Below, in pieces: positions 54,798-64,000 of a stretch of DNA of 64,000 bases. Source of the stretch: Proteus hauseri ATCC 700826 (GTDB lineage Bacteria; Pseudomonadota; Gammaproteobacteria; Enterobacterales; Enterobacteriaceae). The notes under the pieces were generated by a model. That model did not search any database. It was not told the DNA's origin and saw only the letters and a list, made by a program, of their open reading frames with translations. Both the position numbers and the translations under genes were made by a program. The stretch lies in assembly GCF_001654965.1 (NCBI RefSeq), contig NZ_LXEV01000003.1, positions 62,001-126,000 on the forward strand. Direction: 5' to 3'. Each line of letters begins with the position of its first letter. Within the stretch, counting starts at the first letter, position 1.

Positions 54798-56156
54798 TTA
54801 AAACTTCAATGCATTGGCAATATCTTCTTCACTCTCTTCTTTCTCAATCTCACTTTGTGCTTTATTGGAGATAATAACGAAAGGCAAGTAGAACACCGTT
54901 GCGACACCAAGGTTAAACAACGCCAGCAATAATGCGGCAATGCTTCCGTTGGTATTAAAGAATGCCCCTAGTCCTGTAGGCATTGTCCAAGGTGCAATAT
55001 TCGTGACAGGTGGGATAATCCCTAAATAATAAGCCGTGACAGTAATTGCGGCTAAGACTGGCTGAATAAGAATAAAGGGAATAAACATCACTGGGTTCAT
55101 AATGACTGGCAAACCAAAAATAATCGGCTCATTAATTTGGAATAAACCTGCTGGCAATGCGAGTTTGGCAACTTGACGGTGATCGGCACGACGAGAAGCG
55201 ATAAAGATTGCCAGAATAAGTCCCAACGTTGCACCAGTTCCTCCTAAGAAAATAAAGGAATCTAACATTGGTTTAGCCCACAAGTGGAAGCTCTTACCTG
55301 CGGCTAATGCTGCGTCAACAGAACCATATTCTGTATAAATTGCTACGTTCTCTAACGCCCAAGGCGTCATAATTCCGCTATCAAGTGCTGCGAGTGCGAG
55401 CGATCCGTGAATACCAAAGAACCACAACAATGAAGTGAAAATCACATAGGCCCAACCAACAACGGCACCCATAGAGGCTAATGGAGTTGAAATTGAATCT
55501 AAGATGATTTGATGGAAATGCGTTTCGTAGTGTGCCAGTCCCCAAGAAATAATCCCCATAATTGAGAGAATAATAAAGCCAGGGATTAACGCAGAGAACG
55601 AACGTGAAACAGAGGCGGGTACGCTATCCGGTAATCGAATCACCCAATTACGACGCACTATAAAGGTAAACATTTCGGCAACCGCAATACCGATAATAAT
55701 ACCAGAGATAATATTTGCACCACCTAACCAGTTGGCGCCAACAGCATAAGCACCACCCGCATTATAAGGTGTTACTGTCATAAAGGCGGCAATAGAAAGT
55801 AAACCAGCGGCAATTGGGTCTACTTTTCGTTCTTCTGCTAATGCCATGCCGATAAAGAAAGGCGCCATTAATGACATGATACCCAATGTACCATTATAGA
55901 CATTACCCCCAATCGCTTTAAAACCATTGAGTGTTTCTATTGTTGATGCATCAAGACGAATACCGAGAGAATAAAAGAAGGAGCCATCACCAAAACTAAG
56001 AAAAACGTTATTGATAAGAACAAACATCGCCCCTGCTAGGGTTAACGGCATTAAACGGATAAAACCATTTTTAATGGCGTTGACATGAGGTTGCTTTCCA
56101 ATTTTAACCGCAAAAGGAAGGAGTACCTTTTCAAGTGAACCGATGAACTTACTCAT
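54798..56156 (-). CDS. chbC: ChbC, chitobiose PTS EIIC permease
   Basis: A 452-residue inner-membrane EIIC of the lactose/cellobiose family with about ten spans. The family motifs [14 protein letters not shown] and LWFFGIHGS are present near the substrate site. It imports N,N'-diacetylchitobiose with phosphorylation by ChbB. Its length equals that of E. coli ChbC. Confidence 0.95.
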   Translation of the reverse strand: MSKFIGSLEKVLLPFAVKIGKQPHVNAIKNGFIRLMPLTLAGAMFVLINNVFLSFGDGSFFYSLGIRLDASTIETLNGFKAIGGNVYNGTLGIMSLMAPFFIGMALAEERKVDPIAAGLLSIAAFMTVTPYNAGGAYAVGANWLGGANIISGIIIGIAVAEMFTFIVRRNWVIRLPDSVPASVSRSFSALIPGFIILSIMGIISWGLAHYETHFHQIILDSISTPLASMGAVVGWAYVIFTSLLWFFGIHGSLALAALDSGIMTPWALENVAIYTEYGSVDAALAAGKSFHLWAKPMLDSFIFLGGTGATLGLILAIFIASRRADHRQVAKLALPAGLFQINEPIIFGLPVIMNPVMFIPFILIQPVLAAITVTAYYLGIIPPVTNIAPWTMPTGLGAFFNTNGSIAALLLALFNLGVATVFYLPFVIISNKAQSEIEKEESEEDIANALKF

Positions 56157-56247
56157 AGAAAAATACCCTTAAAATGCCGCTAACAGCACGGCTAGCTGAA
56201 AAATTCACTCTTTGACTGAAATAAAAATAAAATTCAAAAATAAAAAA

Positions 56248-56574
56248 TTAATTTGTTGTTGCTACTGCTTTTTTAATAGAGGCAACGGCCGCTTTTAGCA
56301 CACCTAAACCATCCACTTTTCCGTATAACAAAGAGTCGATAACCTCGACAGGTTTATTCGGTAATAATTTTTGAATATCTGAAAGCATCCAACCTATTTG
56401 AGGTCCGAGTAAAATAAGGTCAGCTTCCTGTCCTTTTTGCTCTGCTAATGTTTCAGGAAATGCTTCAATCACGACAGGAACATCATATTTTTCTGCTTGC
56501 GCGCGCATTTTTGTAACCAAAAGAGATGTTGACATGCCGGCAGAACAAAATAGATAAATATATTTCTTTTGCAT
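56248..56574 (-). CDS. chbB: ChbB, chitobiose PTS EIIB
   Basis: A 108-residue EIIB with the phosphocysteine at residue 10 in [12 protein letters not shown]. The start at 56574 has AGAGGG upstream and fits the E. coli N-terminus; 7 codons of earlier frame are rejected. It is the first gene of the operon, so the chb promoter lies in 56575-57026. Confidence 0.93.
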   Translation of the reverse strand: MQKKYIYLFCSAGMSTSLLVTKMRAQAEKYDVPVVIEAFPETLAEQKGQEADLILLGPQIGWMLSDIQKLLPNKPVEVIDSLLYGKVDGLGVLKAAVASIKKAVATTN

Positions 56575-57026
56575 AAAACCCTCTTGAGTTGGCAACGATT
56601 TGCCCTAGAGATAACCATGCTTTCTCATGTGCATTCATTACTGTGTCAGTACAGAAACAGAAGTAAGATTAAAATAAGGATTGTTTCTGCTTGAATAAAG
56701 TATACGCAATGATACTAGGGAACGATATTTCCTAGCAGATAAGAATTGTCTCTCCTTGACCTACTCTTTTGACACTCTTCACAAATTGAGCAAATAATCT
56801 TTAGTTTTCTTCGGTTTTCCTCTCTTTAAGCATCAATCAAGCTCATATGATCTCACGCAAAAATTCATCACTTTAATAAAGTTAACTCTTTATTATTATG
56901 AGAATGTGAATTAGTATCATTACTCTTTATCGTTTTGATGTTATTATTGTCTTTTAGTGGATCGAGATTTAGGCCGTTGCTGTAAAGATCCGTCTTATTT
57001 CGAGTTGCAACAATATGGGAAAGAGA
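56575..57026. promoter_or_regulatory. Divergent promoter region between chb and siderophore operons
   Basis: About 450 AT-rich bases with no gene. It contains the chb promoter (minus) and the siderophore-transport promoter (plus, with a Fur-like box). I see no clear CRP or NagC site of consensus quality on the chb side. Confidence 0.5.
56900..56918 (+). promoter_or_regulatory. Fur-like box upstream of the siderophore ABC operon
   Basis: GAGAATGTGAATTAGTATC matches 14 of 19 positions of the Fur consensus. It is 108 bases before the binding-protein start, consistent with repression by Fur-iron. Confidence 0.55.
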
Positions 57027-57992
57027 ATGTTTAAAAAGTCATTAAACCCACTGTTTTTACTACTTTCTTCACTTGTTATCGCAGGTTGTGATAACGCTCA
57101 AGACACATCAACAGCACAATCAGCAGAGAAACAAACTCTCACGATTGAACATTTTCAAGGGACAACCGAAATCCCAGCACATCCACAAAAAGTGGTTGTG
57201 ATGAATATGGAAACCTTAGACATTATTGATGCGCTAGGTGTGCCTATTGTTGGACTTCCACAGACGAATGTTCACTTGCCTGAGTTCTTATCTAAATACA
57301 CCAACAGCAACGACTACATCAATGAAGGCGCATTATTTGAGCCTAACTACGAAAAACTGAGCAACACAGCACCAGACCTTATTTTAAGTGGTAGCCGTGC
57401 TCGTGATGCTTATCCAAAATTAAGTGAAATTGCACCTGCAATTTCTATGGATATCGACAGCAAACGCTTTATCGAAAGTCTGTCAGAGCGCACAACAGAA
57501 CTTGGTCAAATTTTTGGTAAAGAAGAACAAGCCAAAAAATTACTGACTGATTTCAATAGCAAAATTGATACCGTAAAAGCAAAAACATCAGATGCGGGTA
57601 CAGCAATGGTGGTTTTAGTCAGCGGCGGAAAAATCTCGGCTTATGGCCCAGGCTCTCGCTTTGGCTTTATCTATGATGTACTTGGTTTTAAACCGGCTTA
57701 CACATTTGATAGCCCAGGTTCTCACGGTAATATTGTAAACTCAGAATTATTACTGAAATTAAACCCAGACTGGATGTTTGTGATTGACCGCGATGCTGCT
57801 ATTGGTCGAGAAGATTCACAACCTGCACAGCAAGTATTAGATAACGCGTTGGTTAGAAAAGTGAATGCTTGGAATAAAGACCAAGTTATCTATCTTGATT
57901 CAAGCTCGATTTATATTTCAGGCGGGATCCAAACTTACTCTCGCTTAATGGATACTATTAATCAGGCTTTGGATAATAAAAAAATAAAGTAA
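57027..57992 (+). CDS. Siderophore-binding lipoprotein of an iron ABC importer
   Basis: A 321-residue lipoprotein with lipobox VIAGC (Cys21). The mature part is a class III (FhuD/TroA-like) binding protein; features such as LTIEHFQGTTEIPAHPQKVV and VLVSGGKISAYGPGSRFGFI resemble CeuE/VctP, which bind catecholate siderophores. An exact ligand cannot be read. The ATG at 57027 has GGGA upstream and is preferred over that at 57015. It is the first gene of a four-gene operon. Confidence 0.85.
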   Translation: MFKKSLNPLFLLLSSLVIAGCDNAQDTSTAQSAEKQTLTIEHFQGTTEIPAHPQKVVVMNMETLDIIDALGVPIVGLPQTNVHLPEFLSKYTNSNDYINEGALFEPNYEKLSNTAPDLILSGSRARDAYPKLSEIAPAISMDIDSKRFIESLSERTTELGQIFGKEEQAKKLLTDFNSKIDTVKAKTSDAGTAMVVLVSGGKISAYGPGSRFGFIYDVLGFKPAYTFDSPGSHGNIVNSELLLKLNPDWMFVIDRDAAIGREDSQPAQQVLDNALVRKVNAWNKDQVIYLDSSSIYISGGIQTYSRLMDTINQALDNKKIK

Positions 57993-57996
57993 CTGA

Positions 57997-58959
57997 ATGA
58001 AAACGTATCATTTATCATTGGGGATAGGACTTGTTGCTATCCTCTCAATGATCAGTCTATTTATCGGCGCAGGAGATATTACTCCTGCTTCGCTTTTTAC
58101 TGATCCTGATATGCGCGATATCTTCTTTATCAGCCGTGTTCCAAGAACCCTGTCATTATTGCTTGCCGGTGGAGCCATTAGTGTTGCTGGATTAATTATG
58201 CAATTACTAACACAAAATCGCTTTGTAGAGCCGTCGTTAGCAGGAACCACACAATCTGCCAGCCTTGGATTATTAGTCGTTATGCTGTTATTCCCAGCAG
58301 CAGGTATCTTCACCAAAATGATGGTAGCAACTGTATTTGCCATGCTTGGCACAATACTGTTTATGATGCTATTACAAAGAATAACCCTAAAAACAGCGCT
58401 TATTGTTCCTCTTATTGGCATTATGCTCAGCGCAGTTATTGGTGCGTTAACCGTTTTTTTAGCGGTTTATTTTGATTTATTACAATCATTAGATGCCTGG
58501 ACTAGTGGCGATTTTTCTAGCGTATTACAGGGTCGTTATGAACTTCTTTGGCTGGTTGGCGCATTAGCCTTAATGGCCTGTTGGGTCGCTGATAGCTTTA
58601 CTGTTGCCGGAATGGGTCGCGAGTTTTCCATTAACGTCGGATTAAATTACCGTAAAGTGATGATCATTGGCCTTTCAATTATCGCATTAATCAGTGGTGT
58701 GGTGGTTTCCGTTGTCGGCGCTTTACCCTTTCTTGGTTTGATTGTGCCAAACCTGGTCAGTTTGGTAATGGGCGATAACATCCGTAAAACCATCCCTTGG
58801 GTCTGTTTAAGCGGTGGCGCAATAGTTTTACTTTGTGATGTTATTGGCCGTTTAATTCGCTACCCCTTTGAAATTCCAGCCAGTGTGATTTTAGGCGCTG
58901 TGGGTGCAGTAATTTTCTTATTCTTACTACTAAAGCAGCAACGTTATGCAAAAAGTTAA
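57997..58959 (+). CDS. Iron-siderophore ABC permease 1 (FecCD family)
   Basis: A 320-residue inner-membrane permease of the BtuC/FecCD family with about nine to ten spans. Motifs include SRVPRTLSLLLAGGAISVAG near the N-terminus and GALPFLGLIVPNLV near the C-terminus, as in VctD/CeuB. It starts 4 bases after the binding-protein stop and pairs with the next permease. Confidence 0.9.
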   Translation: MKTYHLSLGIGLVAILSMISLFIGAGDITPASLFTDPDMRDIFFISRVPRTLSLLLAGGAISVAGLIMQLLTQNRFVEPSLAGTTQSASLGLLVVMLLFPAAGIFTKMMVATVFAMLGTILFMMLLQRITLKTALIVPLIGIMLSAVIGALTVFLAVYFDLLQSLDAWTSGDFSSVLQGRYELLWLVGALALMACWVADSFTVAGMGREFSINVGLNYRKVMIIGLSIIALISGVVVSVVGALPFLGLIVPNLVSLVMGDNIRKTIPWVCLSGGAIVLLCDVIGRLIRYPFEIPASVILGAVGAVIFLFLLLKQQRYAKS

Positions 58960-59953
58960 CTCATCACTTATCAGCAAATGTACTGGCGCTGCCTTACGCG
59001 AAAAAAAGTGCCTTTCGCCTCTTACCCGAATTGGGTTATTGCTAGGTGCATCGTTGCTGGCTATCGCTCTGTTTATGTCGATCAACCTAAGTGGCAATAT
59101 CGCTTATATTTTGACTCATCGCGCTTATATTGTACTGACAATGATTATTGTCGCTTTTTCTGCGGGTGTTTCGACCATACTATTTCAAACTATCGCCAAT
59201 AACCGGATCCTCACCCCATCATTAATGGGATTAGAAGCACTGTTTGTGTTGCTACAAACGCTGTTTGTCTTCTTTGAAAGTGATATGCCAGCATCGTGGA
59301 TGCTCAATATCACCAAATTTTTTATCGAATCCGCGTTATTGGTGCTGTTTTCTGTGTTGTTATACCGATGGTTATTTAGCTCGGTTCGCTTTAATATCAA
59401 CTTAGTTTTGATGATAGGTATTATTCTAGGTACGCTCTTTCGCAGCTCCGCCACCTTATTACAGCGCCTAATGGATCCCAATGAATTCTCTGTTTTGCAA
59501 GGCCGCATGTTTGCCACCTTCACCAGAGCAACACCTGATCTTATCTTTTGTGCATTAGCCATCATCGTCGTTGTGGGTGTGCTACTTTGGCGTATGCGCT
59601 ATAGCTTTGATGTCATGGCATTAGGCCAAGCCAATGCGATTAACCTTGGAATTAATTACCGTAAACAGACCACTTATATCCTGTTATTGATTTCAGTATT
59701 AGTTGCTGTCTCTACTGCATTAGTGGGTCCTTTAACCTTCTTAGGATTAATTGTTGCTAACCTTGCTTATCATATCAGTGGTAGCAGTCAACACCGTTTT
59801 CTTATGCCCGTCGCATTTTTACTCGGCACTATTGCCTTAATTGGCGGACAGTTAATACTAGAATACGGTTTGAAAATGACAGGTACACTTTCTGTTGTTA
59901 TTGAGTTTATTGGCGGGATGTTCTTTATCTATTTGGTATTAAGAAGACTTTAA
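58946..59953 (+). CDS. Iron-siderophore ABC permease 2 (FecCD family)
   Basis: A 335-residue FecCD-family permease. It begins inside the preceding gene (14-base overlap), showing coupling. The GPLTFLGLIVANLAYHISG segment is the conserved ATPase-contact region. The N-terminus before the first span is unusually long and basic (about 30 residues). VctG/CeuC are the closest types I recall. Confidence 0.9.
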   Translation: MQKVNSSLISKCTGAALREKKCLSPLTRIGLLLGASLLAIALFMSINLSGNIAYILTHRAYIVLTMIIVAFSAGVSTILFQTIANNRILTPSLMGLEALFVLLQTLFVFFESDMPASWMLNITKFFIESALLVLFSVLLYRWLFSSVRFNINLVLMIGIILGTLFRSSATLLQRLMDPNEFSVLQGRMFATFTRATPDLIFCALAIIVVVGVLLWRMRYSFDVMALGQANAINLGINYRKQTTYILLLISVLVAVSTALVGPLTFLGLIVANLAYHISGSSQHRFLMPVAFLLGTIALIGGQLILEYGLKMTGTLSVVIEFIGGMFFIYLVLRRL

Positions 59954-59954
59954 C

Positions 59955-60710
59955 ATGATTGAAATCAGCAAAATATCGAAACATTATCAAGATATTACTG
60001 TTTTAGATAACATTACAACAACAATTCAACGTGGCGGTATTACTTCGATCATTGGTCCTAATGGTGCGGGTAAATCCACACTGCTTTCTGTTATTGGACG
60101 CTTATTAATTCCTGAAAGTGGCATGGTCAGTGTTAATGGTATGGATGTTGCTGCCACAGATAGCGATGTACTAGCCAAAAACCTCTCAATTCTACGCCAA
60201 GAAAACCAGTTTGTGAGCCGTTTAACAGTGGAAGAATTAGTAGGTTTTGGTCGTTATCCTTATAGCAAAGGCCGTCTGACACTTGAAGATAAAAAAGTCA
60301 TTGATGAGTCATTAGATTTTTTAAATCTAACAGAATTTCGTCACCGTTATCTTGATGAATTATCTGGAGGACAACGCCAACGTACCTATGTAGCAATGGT
60401 CCTTTGCCAAGATACTGAATACGTTATGCTAGATGAACCACTAAATAATCTTGATATGAAACATGCAGTAATAATGATGAAACTTCTGCGAAAAGCCGCT
60501 GATGAGTTAGGAAAAACCATTATTATTGTTATTCATGATATCAACTTTGCATCCGTTTACTCTGACTATATTTTAGCAATGCGTAATGGGCAACTCTATT
60601 ATCATGGTTCACCAAAAGAGATCATGAAAGCAGAGATTATCGAAGATATTTTCGATACTCCTGTTGAAGTCAAAGAGCTTGATAACAAGCTCATCGCCAT
60701 GTATTACTAA
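59955..60710 (+). CDS. Iron-siderophore ABC ATPase
   Basis: A 251-residue ATPase of the FepC/BtuD class. Walker A is GPNGAGKST, the signature LSGGQRQR, and Walker B YVMLDEPLNNLD with the switch His in VIHDINF. The closest types are VctC and CeuD. It starts 1 base after the permease stop and ends the operon. Confidence 0.92.
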   Translation: MIEISKISKHYQDITVLDNITTTIQRGGITSIIGPNGAGKSTLLSVIGRLLIPESGMVSVNGMDVAATDSDVLAKNLSILRQENQFVSRLTVEELVGFGRYPYSKGRLTLEDKKVIDESLDFLNLTEFRHRYLDELSGGQRQRTYVAMVLCQDTEYVMLDEPLNNLDMKHAVIMMKLLRKAADELGKTIIIVIHDINFASVYSDYILAMRNGQLYYHGSPKEIMKAEIIEDIFDTPVEVKELDNKLIAMYY

Positions 60711-60726
60711 TTCAACAAATACTAAA

Positions 60727-60761
60727 GCATGTTATTTTCATCTTAAATAACATGCTTTTTT
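60727..60761 (+). terminator. Terminator of the siderophore operon
   Basis: GCATGTTATTT (60727-60737) pairs perfectly with AAATAACATGC (60745-60755), loop 7 bases, followed by TTTTTT. It reaches the 3' end of the convergent tetR gene. Confidence 0.92.
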
Positions 60762-61326
60762 ATGATTTCTTTTCTGATTTTTTTTCTGGTTGAATCAGCG
60801 TCGAATTAATATCTTCAAATATTGATTGCCATGTTGCATCATCAATATCCATCAAACCGAAATAGCGTAATAAAAAAGTGCCTTCTGTCGCTAAAAATGC
60901 CAATCTTGCCCGCTTTCCTGCTTCTGTTGTTGTATCTAACCCTGCTAATCGTTGTTGATACCACTCTTTGGTACTTTGCAAATATTCAGGGGTTTGCAAC
61001 AGTGCTGCCATCAAACTAGCGCCTTTGGCAAAAGAAACTTGGTCATGATTATGGGTTGCATGAATATGTGCAGTAACGCGATTTTCTGGTGAGTTTTCTT
61101 TTGCTGCAATTTCATTAAATCGGGCTTCATACCCACCTTCCCAATGCTCAAACATTGCATCAATCATCGCTTCTTTACTGCTAAAGCAATATTGAACACC
61201 GCCTTTCGAAATGCCCATTTTTTTAGCAACGGTATCTATTGTCAATGCCGCAGCACCTTGCTCCATAACGATATCAAAAATGGCTTCAAGCAGTTTATCT
61301 CTATCAATTGTTCTTTGGCGTCCCAT
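60760..61326 (-). CDS. TetR-family repressor, SmvR-like
   Basis: A 188-residue TetR protein. The HTH (about residues 28-48) reads IDTVAKKMGISKGGVQYCF, and the N-terminus MGRQRTIDRDKLLEA resembles SmvR as I recall it. It diverges from a DHA2 efflux gene with 90 bases between starts, the usual set-up for a local repressor. SmvR controls SmvA, an efflux pump for cationic biocides such as chlorhexidine. The weak palindrome ATACAGTCGTAT in the gap may be its operator. Confidence 0.78.
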   Translation of the reverse strand: MGRQRTIDRDKLLEAIFDIVMEQGAAALTIDTVAKKMGISKGGVQYCFSSKEAMIDAMFEHWEGGYEARFNEIAAKENSPENRVTAHIHATHNHDQVSFAKGASLMAALLQTPEYLQSTKEWYQQRLAGLDTTTEAGKRARLAFLATEGTFLLRYFGLMDIDDATWQSIFEDINSTLIQPEKKSEKKS

Positions 61327-61416
61327 TTAAAAAAACCTCTTTTCAATACAGTCGTATGGATTTATATTACTACCGTTAGCAACAAAATAATACCCATGAT
61401 AATAACTGAGATTTTT

Positions 61417-62916
61417 ATGTTAAGAGATTATAAACGCTGGATCATACTGCTTTTAGTATCGAGTATGCTGTTTCTGATTGTCGTTGATGTCACAGTGCTC
61501 TATACCGCGTTACCTCGTTTAACCCATGATTTAAACGCCAGTGCTTCTGAAAAACTTTGGATAATGAATGCTTATCCTCTGATTGTTGCGGGATTATTAC
61601 CAGCAGCAGGCATGTTAACTGACCGTATCGGCCATAAAACACTATTTATTAGTGGGCTACCGCTATTTGCAATTGCCTCACTCTGTGCCGCATTTTCCCC
61701 TACCGCCACAGCATTAATAGCTTCTCGTGGTTTCTTAGCGATTGGTGCAGCCATGAGTATGCCAGCGACTCTTTCGATAGTTCGCCAAGTGTTTAGCAAT
61801 TCACAAGAGCGTGCTGTGGCTATCGGTATTTGGTCTGCGGTTGCTTCTGGAGGTGCAGCTTTAGGGCCATTAATTGGCGGTGCTTTATTAAATAACTTTT
61901 GGTGGGGTTCGGTATTTTTAATTAATGTGCCGATAGTCCTGATTGTTTTACCTTTTGCGATTTGGCTTATTCCTCAATATGCTGGGCATGGTAAACATAA
62001 AATTGATTACTTAAGCTCTGTACTTATTCTAATTGGTTTAGTCAGCGCAATTTATGCTTTAAAAGAGCTAGGAAAACCTTACACACAGTGGAGTGAAGCG
62101 GCTATTGCAACCCTTATTGCCGTTGTTTTCCTAACTATTTTTACCTTGCGTCAAAGAAAACAGACTCACCCCATGATTGATTTTTGCTTATTTAAAAATC
62201 GATTTTTTAGTATTGGTATTGCGATGGCGGTACTTTCAATGGTGATAATCGTTGGTATCGAATTATTACTAAGCCAGCGTTTACAATTAGTCGCAGGTTT
62301 TACTCCATTAAATGCAGCGCTAGTTATTTTACCCATCCCCATTGGTTCTGTTTTAGCATCCCCATTAACCGGTTATTTTTTAGCACGATTAGGCGAAGTT
62401 CGGTTAATTATCGCCGGATTTACACTCACTTTAGTGGGAAATATTTGGTTAATCGCAGTGTATCAAACTACATCACCAATGGTATTAATCGGTAGTCTAT
62501 TTTTAATTGGCTTTGGTTTAGGAATGATTTTTACCACGGCATCCACTTCTATTATGTTAAGCGTGGCAGATAGACAAGCTGGTATGGCAGCCTCAATTGA
62601 AGATGTGGCTTATGAATTAGGTAGTGTTATTGGTGTTACGTTTATGGGGAGTTTAATGAGTACGGTATACACCTTAAAGCTGATATTACCAGGCTCACTA
62701 AATGTCAGTGATGTCGTTTATGACAGTTTAGATGAAGCATTAATTGTGTCTGAAAAATTACCAGACACATTATCGACTTTATTAATTACTCAAGCTAACA
62801 CCGCATTTGAACAAGCTTTTTTAGTTGTTTTAATTGCTACCGCGATTATTACAGCATTAAGCCTGATTTTTTTACCTTATTGTTTACGCAATACAATACG
62901 CAAAAAAGTGGCTTAA
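61417..62916 (+). CDS. DHA2-family MFS efflux pump, SmvA-like
   Basis: A 499-residue major facilitator protein with 14 predicted spans. Motif A is LTDRIGHKTLF, motif C-like GSGGAALGPLIGGALL fits the antiporter signature, and WGSVFLINVPIV is shared with SmvA/QacA. Asp28 in the first span (VVDVTVLYTALP) is a typical drug-proton residue. Substrates are probably lipophilic cations. The ATG at 61417 is chosen by homology, with 61396 also possible; a much longer frame from 61144 overlaps the repressor gene and is rejected. Confidence 0.82.
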   Translation: MLRDYKRWIILLLVSSMLFLIVVDVTVLYTALPRLTHDLNASASEKLWIMNAYPLIVAGLLPAAGMLTDRIGHKTLFISGLPLFAIASLCAAFSPTATALIASRGFLAIGAAMSMPATLSIVRQVFSNSQERAVAIGIWSAVASGGAALGPLIGGALLNNFWWGSVFLINVPIVLIVLPFAIWLIPQYAGHGKHKIDYLSSVLILIGLVSAIYALKELGKPYTQWSEAAIATLIAVVFLTIFTLRQRKQTHPMIDFCLFKNRFFSIGIAMAVLSMVIIVGIELLLSQRLQLVAGFTPLNAALVILPIPIGSVLASPLTGYFLARLGEVRLIIAGFTLTLVGNIWLIAVYQTTSPMVLIGSLFLIGFGLGMIFTTASTSIMLSVADRQAGMAASIEDVAYELGSVIGVTFMGSLMSTVYTLKLILPGSLNVSDVVYDSLDEALIVSEKLPDTLSTLLITQANTAFEQAFLVVLIATAIITALSLIFLPYCLRNTIRKKVA

Positions 62917-62938
62917 AAACAGAGATATTCTACAAAAT

Positions 62939-62964
62939 AAACGCGCCATTTAGGCGCGTTTTTA
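62939..62964. terminator. Bidirectional terminator between the efflux and araC-type genes
   Basis: AAACGCGCC (62939-62947) pairs perfectly with GGCGCGTTT (62953-62961) around a 5-base loop, with T-rich flanks on both strands. Confidence 0.88.
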
Positions 62965-62989
62965 ATAATGAGGCTAATACGTTAAATAA

Positions 62990-63775
62990 CTAAAACCGAT
63001 CAATATCCAAGGCATCCATACTAAAGTGAGAAGGCGATAGCCCCATCTGCTTTTTAAACATAGTTGAGAATGAACCCGCGCTGTTATAACCCAAGTCAAA
63101 AGCGATTTCGGTAATTCCACGGCCCGATAAAATTTGAGTTAATGAATTTAATAAGCAAACTTGCTGACGCCATTGTGAAAATGACATTCCTGTTTGTTGA
63201 CGGAAAAAACGGCTAAAAGAACGCTCACTTTTATGTAATTTATCGGCCCATTGTTGAGGTAATGAATCTATTTTGGGATCACGGATAAAATCACGACACA
63301 GCGTCGCTAATTTATTATCTTGAGGAATCGGAGCAAAAAATGGTAAAGGTTTCGCTTTAGCTAATTCACATAAGATTAACTGCATTAAAATACCATCGCG
63401 ACCTTTTTTATCGTATTTTGCCGGCACATCAACGGCCTCTAATAACAGTTGACGAAATAACGGTGAAACACTCAATACTTCACACTGCTTACTATTACGA
63501 GGAGCTGCTAAAGGCTCGATATATAAACTGCGAGTACTGACTTCAAGCATACGTGTTTCATGACCTGTTTGCGGTGGGATCCACACGCCACAAGACGGAG
63601 GAATAACCCATTCGCCATCGTCAGTACTTACTTCAATAAGCCCTGTCGCAGGATATAAAAACTGTGCTCGACGATGCTGATGCGTTTCTAATAGTGTATT
63701 AGGCAAATAATCTGTACCAAGCGCAATAACATCTCGGTCAAGTGAATCAACGCTTTTTAAAGGCACATTTCTCAC
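62990..63775 (-). CDS. AraC-family regulator with cupin domain (NimR-like)
   Basis: A 261-residue AraC-type regulator. The N-terminal cupin includes HQHRRAQFLYPATG and VWIPPQTGHETRM. The C-terminal HTH pair covers about 160-255, with LAFDLGYNSAGSFSTMFKK-type sequence and the LSPSHF end. It resembles E. coli NimR and related one-gene-with-pump regulators. It is convergent with the efflux gene and its target may lie right of the window. The start is a GTG at 63775 or at 63766; neither has a strong ribosome site. Confidence 0.75.
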   Translation of the reverse strand: MRNVPLKSVDSLDRDVIALGTDYLPNTLLETHQHRRAQFLYPATGLIEVSTDDGEWVIPPSCGVWIPPQTGHETRMLEVSTRSLYIEPLAAPRNSKQCEVLSVSPLFRQLLLEAVDVPAKYDKKGRDGILMQLILCELAKAKPLPFFAPIPQDNKLATLCRDFIRDPKIDSLPQQWADKLHKSERSFSRFFRQQTGMSFSQWRQQVCLLNSLTQILSGRGITEIAFDLGYNSAGSFSTMFKKQMGLSPSHFSMDALDIDRF

Positions 63776-64000
63776 AGTTTGGGTCGCTCTCTGCTTATTT
63801 TTATCTTATTTAATATAACAGCTATCCCTCTATCCGCACACCGGCAAATAAAGGGCATATTATTAAATTCGTTATATATTTAAACAAATAACGATATTAA
63901 CTTATGTTAAATTTAAACCTTACTGATATCTATTTAATAAACCTCATTAACAATCGAAAAACGCGCTTTTAACACCCCGCGTAAATAGGCTGAAATTCAG

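Noticed and set aside
61144-61416. N-terminal extension of the efflux pump
   Set aside because: It lies inside and antisense to the TetR gene, and the first transmembrane span and homology start at the later ATG.

Overview
The window looks like chromosomal DNA of an enterobacterium of the Proteus group (Morganellaceae). It is AT-rich, and yihI, feoABC, bioH-gntX-nfuA, glpEGR-glpD, metF, nikABCDE and chbBCARFG all closely match their enterobacterial counterparts, with intergenic DNA of very low GC. The genus is inferred from protein similarity and base composition only. I saw no tRNA, rRNA, CRISPR array, insertion sequence or phage gene.

Layout. 1-17.7 kb is mostly core: a partial GT39-type membrane glycosyltransferase (minus strand, running off the left edge), yihI, a DUF4026 protein, feoABC behind a perfect FNR site and two Fur-like boxes, an OsmC-family gene with tandem met-box-like octamers upstream, bioH diverging from gntX-nfuA, glpEGR, glpD behind CRP- and GlpR-like sites, yeaO, metF behind three met boxes, and a DUF4291 gene. 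16.7-26.1 kb (minus strand) is an eight-gene catabolic operon: FGGY kinase, fucose-isomerase-like protein, DHDPS/NAL-type lyase, sialidase-fold protein, a TctCBA-type transporter and a Cra-like LacI regulator. 26.5-32.9 kb holds a small exported protein and a nikABCDE nickel uptake operon led by a SAM methyltransferase gene.

33.3-50.3 kb (plus strand) is the most unusual region. It encodes a SrfA-like vWA membrane protein, SrfA, SrfB (actin/Hsp70-like ATPase fold), SrfC (dynamin-like GTPase), a single-pass membrane protein, a periplasmic vWA protein resembling the C-terminal half of the T6SS kinase PpkA, an ABC ATPase and FtsX-type permease, a periplasmic FGE-fold protein without the catalytic cysteines, and two coiled-coil lipoproteins. 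The last part resembles the TagQRST/PpkA envelope-sensing module of type VI secretion, but no T6SS structural gene, kinase or phosphatase is present. My reading is an envelope-spanning SrfABC machine with a borrowed Tag-like periplasmic sensing arm. Its function is unknown to me.

50.4-64 kb holds a small Ail/Lom-like outer-membrane protein, the chb chitobiose operon (minus), a Fur-box-preceded siderophore ABC importer, a TetR regulator diverging from a 14-TM DHA2 efflux pump (SmvR/SmvA-like), and an AraC regulator. Overall the window suggests a gut or urinary enterobacterium equipped for iron and nickel capture, glycerol-3-phosphate and amino-sugar use, and cationic biocide efflux.
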